The position numbers and the translations under genes were made by a program. DNA of 64,000 nt from Gammaproteobacteria bacterium (GTDB lineage: Bacteria; Pseudomonadota; Gammaproteobacteria; Competibacterales; Competibacteraceae): positions 124,001 to 188,000 of the forward strand of contig JACKNE010000009.1 of assembly GCA_024235035.1 (NCBI GenBank), written 5' to 3'. Below, in pieces: positions 25,171 through 35,025 of the stretch. Position 1 is the stretch's first letter. Every line of letters starts with the position of its first letter. Below the pieces are notes generated by a model. The model ran no database searches and was not told the origin of the DNA. It was given only the letters and a program-made list of their open reading frames with translations.

Positions 25171-26496
25171 TTGATGAAGAATCGATCACATCTTAGAAAC
25201 CGATTACACCCTCCAGAAAATTCGTGCCTAGGAGGGAAGGCTTCGCATTATCAACAGACATCAATCATCTGCCTACTTAGCACGATATTTCTGGTTAGCT
25301 GGTTGGTCGCATTGGCATCGAATGCCTTAGCCCAGGACTCCGGCGTCAGTAACACCACTGTTCGAATCGGGGGGGTGATGGCGCTGGAAGGCCCACTCAG
25401 CGGTCTGGGTCAAAACATGAAGCTAGGCATCGACGCAGCCATTAAGGGCACGCCGATCCAGGGACGCACGATTGAGTTCGTCGTCCTCAACGACTCCTAT
25501 AACCCACCAGACACAATCGAGGCTACGCACAAATTACTCGGCGAGGGCGTGTTTGCGATGGTGGGAAACGTAGGTACGCCAACTGCGCAGGTTGCCTTGC
25601 CCATCTTAGCCGCACAAAAAATTCCGGTGGTGGGCTTTTTCTCGGGCGCCAACCTGCTACGACCCGGAGTTGGCGCTATCATCAACTTCCGCCCTAGCTA
25701 CTCCCAGGAAATCGCTGCCGTTATCGAGGCGGCCTTACGAGCCGGAGTCAAGCCCAATCAGGTCTGCGCATTTGTGCAGAACGACAGCTACGGCATGGCC
25801 GGCGTAACCGGCATCATCATGGCGCTTGGCAACCAACCGGGGGCTGCTGAAATCATCGCCAAGCTGGAGCAAATCCGCGCTACCCCCGACGAAAGCTTAG
25901 AACGCAATAACGCCGGCCCAGTGGGTGTGTACCCACGTAACACTGTGCTAGTACGCGACGGTTACCAATCTCTAAAACAATGGGAGAAAACGACTGGTGA
26001 CCGCTGCCGTTTAGTTGTCACTGTCGGAACTTACGAACCCATCACCCAATTTATGGCCTACGCCCGGAAACTCAAGCGGGAGCCGTGGGTCATCAGCGCC
26101 GTTTCGCTCACCGGTGCTGAAAGCTTGCAAGAGCAATTTCGTAAATACGATCTTCGCGAAGCCATCATCATGACCCAGGTGGTACCCGCCTTGGATTCAT
26201 CACTGCCGATAGTCGAGAGCGCCCGCAAGGCACTGGGCGCCCGATTAGGCTATATCCCGCTGGAAGGCTATATCGTTGGAAAAATGTTTCTGGCGATCCT
26301 CGACAAGGCTGGAAACACACCCACCCGTGAACGTTTCATCGAGGCGGCGCGTGGTCGGAAATTCGATCTGGGTGGCCTAACACTCGATTTCACCAGCGAC
26401 AATCAAGGCTCCGATTTTGTATTGCTGACCTTATTGCAGGGTGACGATTTCAAGGTAATCGAATCAAGCGATATTGAAAAACTGTTCACCGAATGA
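25171..26496 (+). CDS. Periplasmic binding protein 1, chemosensory operon
   Basis: A 441-residue secreted protein of the branched-chain amino acid/urea type binding family (Peripla_BP_6). A long N-terminal stretch precedes a hydrophobic signal ending ASNALAQ. The mature protein begins VSNTTVRIGGVMALEGPLSG, then ALPILAAQKIPVVGFFSGAN, the family-specific CAFVQNDSYGMAGVTG and NAGPVGVYPRNT, and a paired Cys in DRCRLVVTV. No permease or ATPase gene is nearby. It shares architecture with the next two genes and with the protein encoded at 50704-51954. I infer it feeds ligand information to the PilJ-like receptor. A second ATG follows the first, so the start may be 25174. Confidence 0.85.
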   Translation: MMKNRSHLRNRLHPPENSCLGGKASHYQQTSIICLLSTIFLVSWLVALASNALAQDSGVSNTTVRIGGVMALEGPLSGLGQNMKLGIDAAIKGTPIQGRTIEFVVLNDSYNPPDTIEATHKLLGEGVFAMVGNVGTPTAQVALPILAAQKIPVVGFFSGANLLRPGVGAIINFRPSYSQEIAAVIEAALRAGVKPNQVCAFVQNDSYGMAGVTGIIMALGNQPGAAEIIAKLEQIRATPDESLERNNAGPVGVYPRNTVLVRDGYQSLKQWEKTTGDRCRLVVTVGTYEPITQFMAYARKLKREPWVISAVSLTGAESLQEQFRKYDLREAIIMTQVVPALDSSLPIVESARKALGARLGYIPLEGYIVGKMFLAILDKAGNTPTRERFIEAARGRKFDLGGLTLDFTSDNQGSDFVLLTLLQGDDFKVIESSDIEKLFTE

Positions 26497-26516
26497 TCCC
26501 GAGGAGATAACCGCGC

Positions 26517-27794
26517 ATGCGCATACAGAATAATTTTGCCGCTGGCGCTGGCATGATAGTAGGTTGGCGACGGCTAAAGGGTCGGATCACTCTGGGATTA
26601 CTACTGATCCTATGTGTGACTACATCCTGGAGTCAGGCCGAAACTCCCGGAGTGACCGACAATGCCATCCGCATCGGCGCCACCTTTCCCCTAGAGGGCG
26701 ATTTCAAAGTGTACGGCCAAGCGATGAAACGCGGGATGGACGCGGCGCTGGCTAACCAAACGGTACAGAAACATCGCATCCAGTTCATCGCTATCAATGA
26801 TTTTTACAATCCCACTGAAGCGGTGAAAGCCGCCAAGCAATTAATTGAGCAAGGCATCTTTGCAATGGTCAACAGCTTCGGTTCGCCGACCACCAAGGCC
26901 GTGCTGCCACTGCTCGCTGAGAACAAGGTGCCTGCGTTTGGCTTTTATACCGGTGCAGCTTTCACTGGGCCAGGCGATGTGTTGAATTTTCGCGCTAGCT
27001 ACGCCAAGGAGGTGGAGAGCGTCGTGGATGCGGCGCTGGCAGCGGGCATCAAACCAACTGAGGTCTGCGCCTACGCCCAGAATGACGCTTATGGGATGGC
27101 TGGCATCCAAGGATTCCGCGCGGCCCTGGCCAAACGGACTGGCACCGAACAGATCATCGCCAAAGTGGACCAGATTCTGAGCATGCCGGGAGATAATCCC
27201 GAACGAAACAATATCGGGCCGGTCGGTGTTTATCCACGCGATACCGTGAGCGCACGACCTGGCTATCTCTCGTTAAAAAAATGGGAAACCGATACCGGCA
27301 ACCGCTGTCGCCTAGTGGCCACTACTGCAGTTTACGATCCAGCCGCCACCTTCATGGGATATGCCCGCTCCAAGGGCGAGAGCTGGGTTTTCAGTACACC
27401 ATCTCCAGCGGCAGGCGATCGGCTGGTTGCGCTTCTCAGGGATTACAAAATTCGGGACAAGGTGATCGCTACCCAGATTGTGCCAACACCGAATTCGCTG
27501 CTACCCGTAGTCGTGGAAGCGCGTAAAGCTTTGGGCAGCAACCTGGATTACGTGTCGTTGGAAAGCTATATCGTCGGCAAGCTGTTTCTGACGATCCTAC
27601 AGGCGATCGATGGGCCACTGACCCGGGAAAGTTTTCTCCAGGCCGCACGCCGCCAACCCTATGACATCGGCGGTATCCAGGTGGATTTCACCAACGACAA
27701 TCAAGGTTCCAACTTCGTGCTGTTGACCTTATTGCAAGGCGACACTTTCACGGTGATCGGACCAAGTGATGTTGGAAAACTGCTGACCCAATAA
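26517..27794 (+). CDS. Periplasmic binding protein 2, chemosensory operon
   Basis: A 425-residue paralogue of its neighbours. Signal peptide: MRIQNN start, hydrophobic core at about 24-37, likely cleavage after WSQA. The mature N-terminus is ETPGVTDNAIRIGATFPLEGD. Shared motifs are VCAYAQNDAYGMAGIQG, NNIGPVGVYPRDT, NRCRLVATT and a C-terminal DIGGIQVDFTNDNQGSNFVLL. GAGGAGA precedes the ATG. It is closest to the following gene, with matching leader DNA. The ligand-binding residues cannot be assigned by eye. The natural ligand may be an amino acid or another small solute. Confidence 0.88.
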   Translation: MRIQNNFAAGAGMIVGWRRLKGRITLGLLLILCVTTSWSQAETPGVTDNAIRIGATFPLEGDFKVYGQAMKRGMDAALANQTVQKHRIQFIAINDFYNPTEAVKAAKQLIEQGIFAMVNSFGSPTTKAVLPLLAENKVPAFGFYTGAAFTGPGDVLNFRASYAKEVESVVDAALAAGIKPTEVCAYAQNDAYGMAGIQGFRAALAKRTGTEQIIAKVDQILSMPGDNPERNNIGPVGVYPRDTVSARPGYLSLKKWETDTGNRCRLVATTAVYDPAATFMGYARSKGESWVFSTPSPAAGDRLVALLRDYKIRDKVIATQIVPTPNSLLPVVVEARKALGSNLDYVSLESYIVGKLFLTILQAIDGPLTRESFLQAARRQPYDIGGIQVDFTNDNQGSNFVLLTLLQGDTFTVIGPSDVGKLLTQ

Positions 27795-27814
27795 TCCCGA
27801 GGAGATCACCGCGC

Positions 27815-29092
27815 ATGCGCATACAAAATGACTTCCCCACCGGCACTGGCATGCTGGCAGGCCAGCGCTGGCTAAAGAATGGAATCGCCTTGGGGCTACT
27901 GCTGAGCTTGTGCATGGCCGCTCCTTGGAGTTGGGCCGAGGATCCTGGCATCACCAACAAGACTATCCGTATCGGCGCCAATATGCCCCTGGAAGGAGAT
28001 AGTAAGTTTAATGGCTTGGCGCTGAAGCAGGGAATCGAGGCGGCGCTGTCTAGCCAGTCGGTACAAGGGCGTCATGTCGAGTTCACCGCCATCAATGATT
28101 TTTACGAACCCACCAAATCGCTTGAGGCTATCAACCAATTAATTGAAAAAGGAATTTTCTTAGTGCTGGGCAGCTATGGCACACCGACGACCAAAGCGAT
28201 TTTACCGGTGCTGGCCGAGAACAAGGTACCAGTGCTTGGCCCCTACACGGGAGCGGCCTTCACTGGGCCGGGTGATGTGCTGAACTTCCGCGCCAGTTAT
28301 GCCAGTGAAGTGGAGAGCACGATCAACACGGTGCTGGCTTCGGGACTAAAGCCGACTGAAATCTGTGGCTATGCACAGAATGATGCCTATGGGATGAGCG
28401 GAATCAAGGGAATGCGTGCAGCCTTGGCTAAGCAACCTGGCACGGATTCCATCGTCGCCAAATTGGATCAGGTTTTGAACTTATCAGGGGATGATCCCGA
28501 GCGGAACAATATCGGACCAGTCGGGGTTTATCCTCGCGGCACCGTGAGCGCACGGCCTGGTTATCTCTCATTGAAGAAGTGGGAAACCGACACCGGCAAC
28601 CACTGTCGGCTAGTAGTGAACGTGGCCATCTACGACCCAGCGGCTACCTTTATGGCTTATGCGCGCTACAAAGGTGAACCTTGGGTTTTCAGCACACTCT
28701 CCAATGCGTCAGGCGACAAACTGAAGGATCTGCTCGAAGGACAAGGCATCACGGACAGGGTCATTGCTACGCAAATCGTACCGCCGCTGGATTCGGTGCT
28801 GCCAGTGGTTACGGAAGCGCGTAAAGCCCTGGGGCAAAACCTAGATTATTTATCGTTGGAAGGCTACATCGTGGGCAAATTGTTTTTGACGGTTGCGCTA
28901 GCCATCGATGGTCCGTTAACCCGTGAAAATTTCTTAAAAGCCGCACGCCGCCAGCCCTACGATATCGGGGGCATCAAGGTGGACTTCACAACCAGCAATC
29001 AAGGCTCCAATTTTGTGTTACTGACCCATTTGCAAGCAGGTAATTTTACGCCTGTCAGGCCAGGCGATCTGGAGTCAATGCTCAAACAATAG
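27815..29092 (+). CDS. Periplasmic binding protein 3, chemosensory operon
   Basis: A 425-residue protein of the same length and layout as binding protein 2, clearly a tandem duplicate: MRIQND start, signal ending SWA, mature EDPGITNKTIRIGANMPLEGD, ICGYAQNDAYGMSGIKG, NNIGPVGVYPRGT and DIGGIKVDFTTSNQGSNFVLL. The pocket side differs in places (for example SYGTPTTKAILPVLAENKVPVLGPYTG against SFGSPTTKAV in protein 2), so ligand range may differ. The 20-base spacer with TCCCGAGGAGAT before the ATG is almost identical to that of protein 2. It is followed by the PilJ-like receptor gene. Confidence 0.88.
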   Translation: MRIQNDFPTGTGMLAGQRWLKNGIALGLLLSLCMAAPWSWAEDPGITNKTIRIGANMPLEGDSKFNGLALKQGIEAALSSQSVQGRHVEFTAINDFYEPTKSLEAINQLIEKGIFLVLGSYGTPTTKAILPVLAENKVPVLGPYTGAAFTGPGDVLNFRASYASEVESTINTVLASGLKPTEICGYAQNDAYGMSGIKGMRAALAKQPGTDSIVAKLDQVLNLSGDDPERNNIGPVGVYPRGTVSARPGYLSLKKWETDTGNHCRLVVNVAIYDPAATFMAYARYKGEPWVFSTLSNASGDKLKDLLEGQGITDRVIATQIVPPLDSVLPVVTEARKALGQNLDYLSLEGYIVGKLFLTVALAIDGPLTRENFLKAARRQPYDIGGIKVDFTTSNQGSNFVLLTHLQAGNFTPVRPGDLESMLKQ

Positions 29093-29163
29093 ATTTTATC
29101 CGCAAAATGCAAATGAAGGTTTCAATTCATTAGGCTTGCTAACTTATTCGAGGCAAAACAATC

Positions 29164-30957
29164 ATGGGTGGCCAAAAAATCAATGCTCGCTTGACTTTCA
29201 CGATCATCGTGCAACTTGTCATCCTGGTGGGAATCGGGTTAACTGCTTACTTTGGCATGAACCGCATCGGTAACACCTTAGTTGAAGTTAATCAGTCCGT
29301 GGACACGCAAGCCGACCTGGGCCGATTAAGCGAAATTCTCCGTAATGACCTACTGTCGGTCGTCAACAGTGTGGCTCGCGGCACCAGCAATTGGGAACAG
29401 GGAAACACCGCGTTACCAGCGGCGAAAGCAAAGTTCGAGGAAAACTGGGAAGAGCTTCTCAGTACCTTGAGCACAAGCGAGCAGGGACGCTTGCAAAACA
29501 GCTATAAATCCAGTTTGGCCAATATCAATGAAACCTTCACCGAGCTGGAAAGGCTGTTTGCCGGTCGGGATCGCGCCCAGTTGAATTTATTCGTTAACAA
29601 CGATCTTGAGGCGTTAGTCAATCCCTTTTTCGAAACCTTGCTGGCGAACACGACTGAAATCGAAGACCTATCGGAGCAGAATCTCAAAGCGGCGCAGAGC
29701 ACCAGTAACACTTTCACAGTATTGATTGTAGTGATCGGATTGATCGGTATCGTAGCTTCCTCCGGCTTGGGTAGCGCTACCTATCGAGCCATCACCAACC
29801 CCTTGAATCAAATGATGGAGACGGTACAAGAGGTAGGCCAGGGAAACTATGCTGCCCGCACCGGCCTGACTGGCTCCGACGAATTGTCAGAGCTGGGCCA
29901 AGCATTCGACCGGATGTTGAACGAACGGGTCAACACCCTGGTGGAAGCCGAGCACGAGAACGAAAAGCTCAATGACTCTATCATCAACCTGCTACAAGCC
30001 GTATCCCAGCTCAGCCAAAGAGACTTGACGATCAAGGTACCAGTCACCGAGGACGTGACCGGACCAGTGGCGGACGCTTTGAATCTGCTCACCAATGAAA
30101 CCGCCATGGTGCTGCAAGGCGTCACCCGCATCTCCGAAGACGTGGCGACCGCATCCGACAAGGTAAAAGCCCAGTCCGACACGGTCATCACCGTGGCCGA
30201 AAACGAGCGCCAAGCTGTGAAGCAAACCGCTACCGATCTGGCCACCGCCGCCGAAACTATGAAGCAGATTGCCCAACTAGCTCAGGAATGCAACACTGCT
30301 GCCGAAACCACCATCAAGACCACTCAGTCAGCGCTCCAGGCAGTGACCAACACGGTCAGCGGCATCAACAGCACCCGAGACACCATCCGTGAAACGGAAA
30401 AACGCATCAAGCGACTGGGCGAACGCTCCCAAGAGATTAGCGGTGTCGTCAACTTGATCAACACGATTGCTGAGCGCACACATATTCTAGCGCTGAACGC
30501 CAGTATGCATGCAGCATCAGCCGGCGAGGCAGGACGCGGCTTTGCGGTCGTAGCCGACGAAGTGCAGCGGTTGGCAGAAAACGCCCGTGAGGCGACTTCG
30601 CAAATTGCCACCCTGGTGAGCAACATTCAGATCGAGACAGCAGACACGGTGAACGCGATGAATGTTGCTATCAGTCAAGTGGTGGATGGCAGCCGGTTGG
30701 CGGAGCAAGCGGGTGAACAAATGCAGCGCACCCAGGAAACCACCACCGAATTGGTGACCACCGTACAGCAAATCGCCTCCCGCTCGCAAGAGCAAGCGCG
30801 GGTCAGCAACGAGCTACTGGATCGTGCGCAACAGATTCAAGCCAGTACCCAACAAACCAGTGAGCAACTACTGGAACAGACTGTGCAGACGACCAACCTG
30901 GTGGAATATGCCAAAAATCTGCTGTCCTCCGTGCGTGTATTCCGGTTGCCAGCCTGA
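29164..30957 (+). CDS. PilJ-like methyl-accepting chemotaxis receptor
   Basis: A 597-residue receptor. Transmembrane helix 1 lies at about 10-32, a helical-bundle periplasmic domain at about 33-180, helix 2 at about 182-205, then HAMP (about 206-260) and a long cytoplasmic coiled coil. The hairpin tip reads INTIAERTHILALNASMHAA followed by AGEAGRGFAVVADEVQRLAE, the variant I associate with PilJ. The periplasmic part is a plain four-helix bundle with no pocket-type fold, which suits indirect sensing through a binding protein. It sits between three binding-protein genes and the CheA gene. A paralogue is encoded at 48832-50616. Confidence 0.93.
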   Translation: MGGQKINARLTFTIIVQLVILVGIGLTAYFGMNRIGNTLVEVNQSVDTQADLGRLSEILRNDLLSVVNSVARGTSNWEQGNTALPAAKAKFEENWEELLSTLSTSEQGRLQNSYKSSLANINETFTELERLFAGRDRAQLNLFVNNDLEALVNPFFETLLANTTEIEDLSEQNLKAAQSTSNTFTVLIVVIGLIGIVASSGLGSATYRAITNPLNQMMETVQEVGQGNYAARTGLTGSDELSELGQAFDRMLNERVNTLVEAEHENEKLNDSIINLLQAVSQLSQRDLTIKVPVTEDVTGPVADALNLLTNETAMVLQGVTRISEDVATASDKVKAQSDTVITVAENERQAVKQTATDLATAAETMKQIAQLAQECNTAAETTIKTTQSALQAVTNTVSGINSTRDTIRETEKRIKRLGERSQEISGVVNLINTIAERTHILALNASMHAASAGEAGRGFAVVADEVQRLAENAREATSQIATLVSNIQIETADTVNAMNVAISQVVDGSRLAEQAGEQMQRTQETTTELVTTVQQIASRSQEQARVSNELLDRAQQIQASTQQTSEQLLEQTVQTTNLVEYAKNLLSSVRVFRLPA

Positions 30958-31026
30958 CGGCGGGAGGTCTACGCCCACCGCTAAAATAGCTGCCGCCGGG
31001 TTGCTGTCGCTTGCTAGAGGGGTTTA

Positions 31027-34000
31027 GTGCTGATGCTGATATCGGAAGAAAGCGTTGCGGTGTTGGAAGCCCAGGTCGCTGAGACGCTCGGCATTCTGGA
31101 AGAACTCCCCGTAGAAGACGATCAGTCTGACCAAGACCAGCTCGGCGCAGTGATCCGCCGTTATGCCGAACAAGTAGGGCGCATTGGTTTGACGGCTGGC
31201 GAATCCGGCTTTCCGGGTTTACAGGATGTCTGTCTGCTGTTTCAGGAAAATCTAACCGCTCTGGAGACCGGTGGCCAAAGACTCCGCGACATCGAGCGGG
31301 AACGCTTGGAAGAATGGCCGATACTGGTTATCGGTTATTTGATGTCTCCAAGCGACCCACAAACCGGCGAAGCCTTGCTCGATCACCTGCAAAATCCAGT
31401 TTGGAGTACACCACTGCTGGCAGTAGAAGCGGATGTATTACGCAACCTGCTGATGCCGGCGACACAAACAACAGAGCAGGAAGCTCCAAGCCAAGCGCTG
31501 GAACCCTCCGCTGTTCCAATGGAAATAGAAGCTCCCACTTCAGTGGAAGAGGATTGGAGTTCGAAATCCGAAGGATTGGCACTTGAAACACTTCCAGTGA
31601 AATCGCCTGACTCCTCTGCCATATCACCGATGCTGCCAGGCGAGCCGGCGTCCTCGCCCACAGTTGAATTTCACACTACTGACATCGACCACGCTAGAGC
31701 CGCCTTTCCGGTAACAGCACAACCGGTCATTGAAACTGTATCGGATACTCTCGCTGGCACTATCGAAGAAAAACCAGCGGCAGTAGCTCCACCAACGATT
31801 GCTGAAGCCTTGCTGGACACTGCCGGAACCACCGAGGAAACGGCGCATGTCACGACGATAACCCCTGCAGAAGAAATAATTGTAGCAACCTCGTTAGAAT
31901 CGCCTGAGACGACTACTGGAGCCACCGCGGCCGTCGAACAAGAATTGGAGTCTCTGATTCCAGCTACAACCGTCAGTGATCAAGAATCCGTCGCCACCCT
32001 AGAGGAAACAGGTCCCTTAGAAAAAGCGGAAGCAGCGACAGCAGGAGAAACCGCGACAGCAGAAACAGAAACAGAAGCAGAAGCAGAAGCAGAAGCAGAA
32101 GCAGAAGCAGAAGCAGAAGCAGAAGCAGAAGCAGCGACAGCAGTAGAGGTGGAAGAACCTGACAGCATGACGGTACCGTTCACGCTGGGCGACGCCCAGC
32201 AAGAGCTACTAGAAATTATCTGCGCGGAAATCGCTCAGATCACTGAAGCCGGTGATGAAGCTCTGGCGGTAGCCTCGGCAGCTGATAGCACACCCGAAGC
32301 TCGCAGTGAGGTTTTTTCCAGCTATGCTGAATACCTGGAGCGACTGGGGGAAGCCTCAGCTTCCATCAATCTGGCGGGCCTGCAACAAGCCTGTGTCTGT
32401 CTGCACACCAATCTGCTTGAATTGGCCATCCAGGATAGTCCATTGCATCCAGAACAACGGTGTGTAGTCGAGGCTTGGCCCACTCTGGCGCTCAACTACC
32501 TGCAAGCGTTAAACAACCCTTCGAAGTGCAAAGCGCTGGCGCAACATCTACAAGATGCTCGCTGGCCACAACCGCTGACGGGGGCTGAGGCAACGGCGCT
32601 AATCGATCTGCTGCTCGCGCCGAAGTTGGTCATCGAGGAAGCCGAGGCGGAAGCCCGACCACAACAAGCGCAGCCCGACGATGTATCACTTGAACTGCCA
32701 GCCGACGTCAATCAGGACTTGCTGGACGGTCTACTGCAGGAACTGCCGCACCAGGCAGCCGGATTCTCCGCCGCTATCCAACGGTTGGCTACCGGCGATG
32801 GTCAGCTTGCCGATGTGGAAGCAGCGCAACGCATCGCCCATACCTTGAAAGGCGCCGGCAACACAGTCGGGGTACGCGGGATCGCTACCCTGACCCACCA
32901 CATGGAAGACATCCTGCAGGCGCTCTCGAAGCACGGCGCGCTGCCTAATCGACCGCTGGCTGACACCCTGCTCAATGCCGCTGACTGCCTGGAAACCATG
33001 AGCGAGGCATTGCTAGGGATGAGTACGCCGCCGCCACAAGCATTGACCGTACTGCAAACCATTCTGGATTGGGCCAACCGCATCGATCGAGTCGGCATAC
33101 CAACCGACGATGAAATCTCACCCCCGGCAACCGCATCACCGGAATCCGTCCCCGTCACACCGCCGCCCGAACCTGCGCTCACGACCCCACAACCCACCGC
33201 TGCGTCCCTGGAAACGACCCTGCGGGTTTCCGCGCCTCTGGTGGACGACCTGCTACGGTTAGTCGGCGAAAGCATTATCCTCACTGGCCAAGTCCAGGAG
33301 CGCATTCGCAAAACTATCGCCCAAACCCGGGTGGTCACGAAACAAAATCGGCTATTCCAGAATCTAGCCACCGAATTGGAACACTTGGTCGACGTCCGCA
33401 ATGTATCGTCGCCACTGTCGAAATCGATCCAGCGCGGCGATTTCGACCCTCTGGAACTTGAGCAGTACAATGAACTTAACACCGTCACCCACCGCCTAGT
33501 GGAAGCCGCCACCGACGCCCACGAAATGAACCGCACCGTCGAGGATAACCTGCTGCTACTGGATTCGCTGCTGGTGGACCAGAGCCGCCTACATCGGGAT
33601 AGCCAGGAGGCCGTGCTGCGCACCCGCATGGTGCCGATCCAAACCGTGGTGCCTCGACTACAACGCAGTGTGCGTCAAACTTGTCGGCTAGTGGACAAGG
33701 AGGTGGAGTTGGTGGTGCGCGGCGCCGACACTCCCATGGACACCAACGTACTCAATAACATGGTCGATCCGCTGATGCATATCCTGCGCAATGCAGTGGA
33801 TCATGGCATCGAATCGCCGCCCCAGCGCCAGCACTTGGGTAAACCTCAAACCGGGCGAATCGAGCTGCGTTTCGTGCGCGAGGGCGACAATATCGTCATC
33901 TACTGCCGGGATGACGGCGCTGGACTGGATCTGGCGGCGATCCGCCGGACAGCGGAGGAACGTGGCCTGCTGGCCCCCGGCAAGCCACTGGAGCCGGATG

Positions 34001-35025
34001 AGCTAGCCCGGCTGATTCTATTGCCGGGGTTTTCCACCCGCGGTGCAGCGACGCAAACCTCAGGGCGCGGCATCGGCATGGACATGGTCTACAGCCGACT
34101 GCTGGATATGAAAGGTTCGTTGCGCATCCAGACCGAAACCGGCAAAGGCTGCTTAATGGAACTGCGGTTGCCGGTCACACTAATCTCCACCCACGCGCTG
34201 CTACTGCGCATGCGCGATCAGATCTATGCGCTCTCCGACCGTGGTATCGAGCAGATTCTGTACTCCGGAGTGGGTCAACTCCAACAGTTGGGCAAGACCA
34301 CCACTTACCGGATGGGCGACGACATCTACGAACTGACTTCGCTGGAAACCTTGCTCAACCTGCCGAACGATCGACGCGAGCATGATCGAGGTGCGCCACC
34401 CGTGCTGCTGGTGCGGGAAGAAACCGGTGGCCTGCGCGCTGTACTAGTGCAGGAAGTGCTGGACAGCCGTGACCTGGTGGTTAAAAACATGGGCCAGTAT
34501 ATCTCCAAGCTTCCTGGTATCGTGGGTGCTACCATCCTCGGCGATGGCAGCGTAGCGCCGGTACTGGACCTGCCTGAGCTCCTGCGTACTCAATCCGGCG
34601 ATCAACCATTACCAAGCGTTTTCCGGCCCACGGAATCCGCTGTTTCCACCCCCCACCGTCAAATCGTTTTGGCGGTGGACGACTCACTGAGCGCTCGTCG
34701 CTCGCTAGCGCAGTTCGTGCAGGATGCCGGCTTCGAAGTACGCACCGCACGCGATGGCCTGGAAGCAATCGAAATCATCAACACCAAGTGTCCTGACTTG
34801 GTACTGGCCGACTTGGAGATGCCGCGCATGAATGGCTTGGAATTGACCGCGCACCTACGCGCCAACCAGGCCACCCACACGCTACCGATCGTCATGATCA
34901 CCTCACGCTCCACGGCCAAACATCGGCATGAGGCCGAAACCGTCGGCGTCGATGCCTATCTGACCAAGCCCTATATGGAAGACGAGCTGATTGAACAAAT
35001 CCATAGGCTGTTGCACGCATGCTGA
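31027..35025 (+). CDS. ChpA-like CheA hybrid histidine kinase
   Basis: A 1332-residue kinase. Two related helical domains (about 1-145 and 385-535) resemble HPt/FimL-like domains but lack a phospho-histidine motif. Between them lies an acidic Glu/Ala/Thr linker. A true HPt follows with His605 in RIAHTLKGAGNTVG, then the dimerisation region, an ATPase domain (ILRNAVDHGIE, DDGAGLD, GFST, GRGIGMDMV), a CheW-like domain and a C-terminal receiver with Asp1262 (LVLADLEMPRMNG). It resembles ChpA/PilL of the twitching-motility system but has one active HPt, not several. Start GTG 31027 with GAGGGG 6 bases ahead. The stop lies in a 35-bp duplication. Confidence 0.93.
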   Translation: MLMLISEESVAVLEAQVAETLGILEELPVEDDQSDQDQLGAVIRRYAEQVGRIGLTAGESGFPGLQDVCLLFQENLTALETGGQRLRDIERERLEEWPILVIGYLMSPSDPQTGEALLDHLQNPVWSTPLLAVEADVLRNLLMPATQTTEQEAPSQALEPSAVPMEIEAPTSVEEDWSSKSEGLALETLPVKSPDSSAISPMLPGEPASSPTVEFHTTDIDHARAAFPVTAQPVIETVSDTLAGTIEEKPAAVAPPTIAEALLDTAGTTEETAHVTTITPAEEIIVATSLESPETTTGATAAVEQELESLIPATTVSDQESVATLEETGPLEKAEAATAGETATAETETEAEAEAEAEAEAEAEAEAEAATAVEVEEPDSMTVPFTLGDAQQELLEIICAEIAQITEAGDEALAVASAADSTPEARSEVFSSYAEYLERLGEASASINLAGLQQACVCLHTNLLELAIQDSPLHPEQRCVVEAWPTLALNYLQALNNPSKCKALAQHLQDARWPQPLTGAEATALIDLLLAPKLVIEEAEAEARPQQAQPDDVSLELPADVNQDLLDGLLQELPHQAAGFSAAIQRLATGDGQLADVEAAQRIAHTLKGAGNTVGVRGIATLTHHMEDILQALSKHGALPNRPLADTLLNAADCLETMSEALLGMSTPPPQALTVLQTILDWANRIDRVGIPTDDEISPPATASPESVPVTPPPEPALTTPQPTAASLETTLRVSAPLVDDLLRLVGESIILTGQVQERIRKTIAQTRVVTKQNRLFQNLATELEHLVDVRNVSSPLSKSIQRGDFDPLELEQYNELNTVTHRLVEAATDAHEMNRTVEDNLLLLDSLLVDQSRLHRDSQEAVLRTRMVPIQTVVPRLQRSVRQTCRLVDKEVELVVRGADTPMDTNVLNNMVDPLMHILRNAVDHGIESPPQRQHLGKPQTGRIELRFVREGDNIVIYCRDDGAGLDLAAIRRTAEERGLLAPGKPLEPDELARLILLPGFSTRGAATQTSGRGIGMDMVYSRLLDMKGSLRIQTETGKGCLMELRLPVTLISTHALLLRMRDQIYALSDRGIEQILYSGVGQLQQLGKTTTYRMGDDIYELTSLETLLNLPNDRREHDRGAPPVLLVREETGGLRAVLVQEVLDSRDLVVKNMGQYISKLPGIVGATILGDGSVAPVLDLPELLRTQSGDQPLPSVFRPTESAVSTPHRQIVLAVDDSLSARRSLAQFVQDAGFEVRTARDGLEAIEIINTKCPDLVLADLEMPRMNGLELTAHLRANQATHTLPIVMITSRSTAKHRHEAETVGVDAYLTKPYMEDELIEQIHRLLHAC
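32077..32130 (+). repeat. GCAGAA hexanucleotide run (9 copies) in the cheA-like gene
   Basis: Nine perfect GCAGAA units encode nine Ala-Glu pairs, flanked by two imperfect ACAGAA units. The unit is a multiple of three, so copy changes would lengthen or shorten the acidic linker without a frameshift. Confidence 0.95.

Noticed and set aside
25171..29092. The three binding proteins as parts of an ABC amino-acid importer
   Set aside because: No permease or ATPase gene of the Liv or Urt type is near, and they sit inside a chemosensory operon. The exporter at 21393-22942 is a different (ABC-2) class.
31980..32202. Minus-strand frames rich in Ser-Ala or Phe-Cys
   Set aside because: They are antisense readings of the GCAGAA run in the cheA-like gene.
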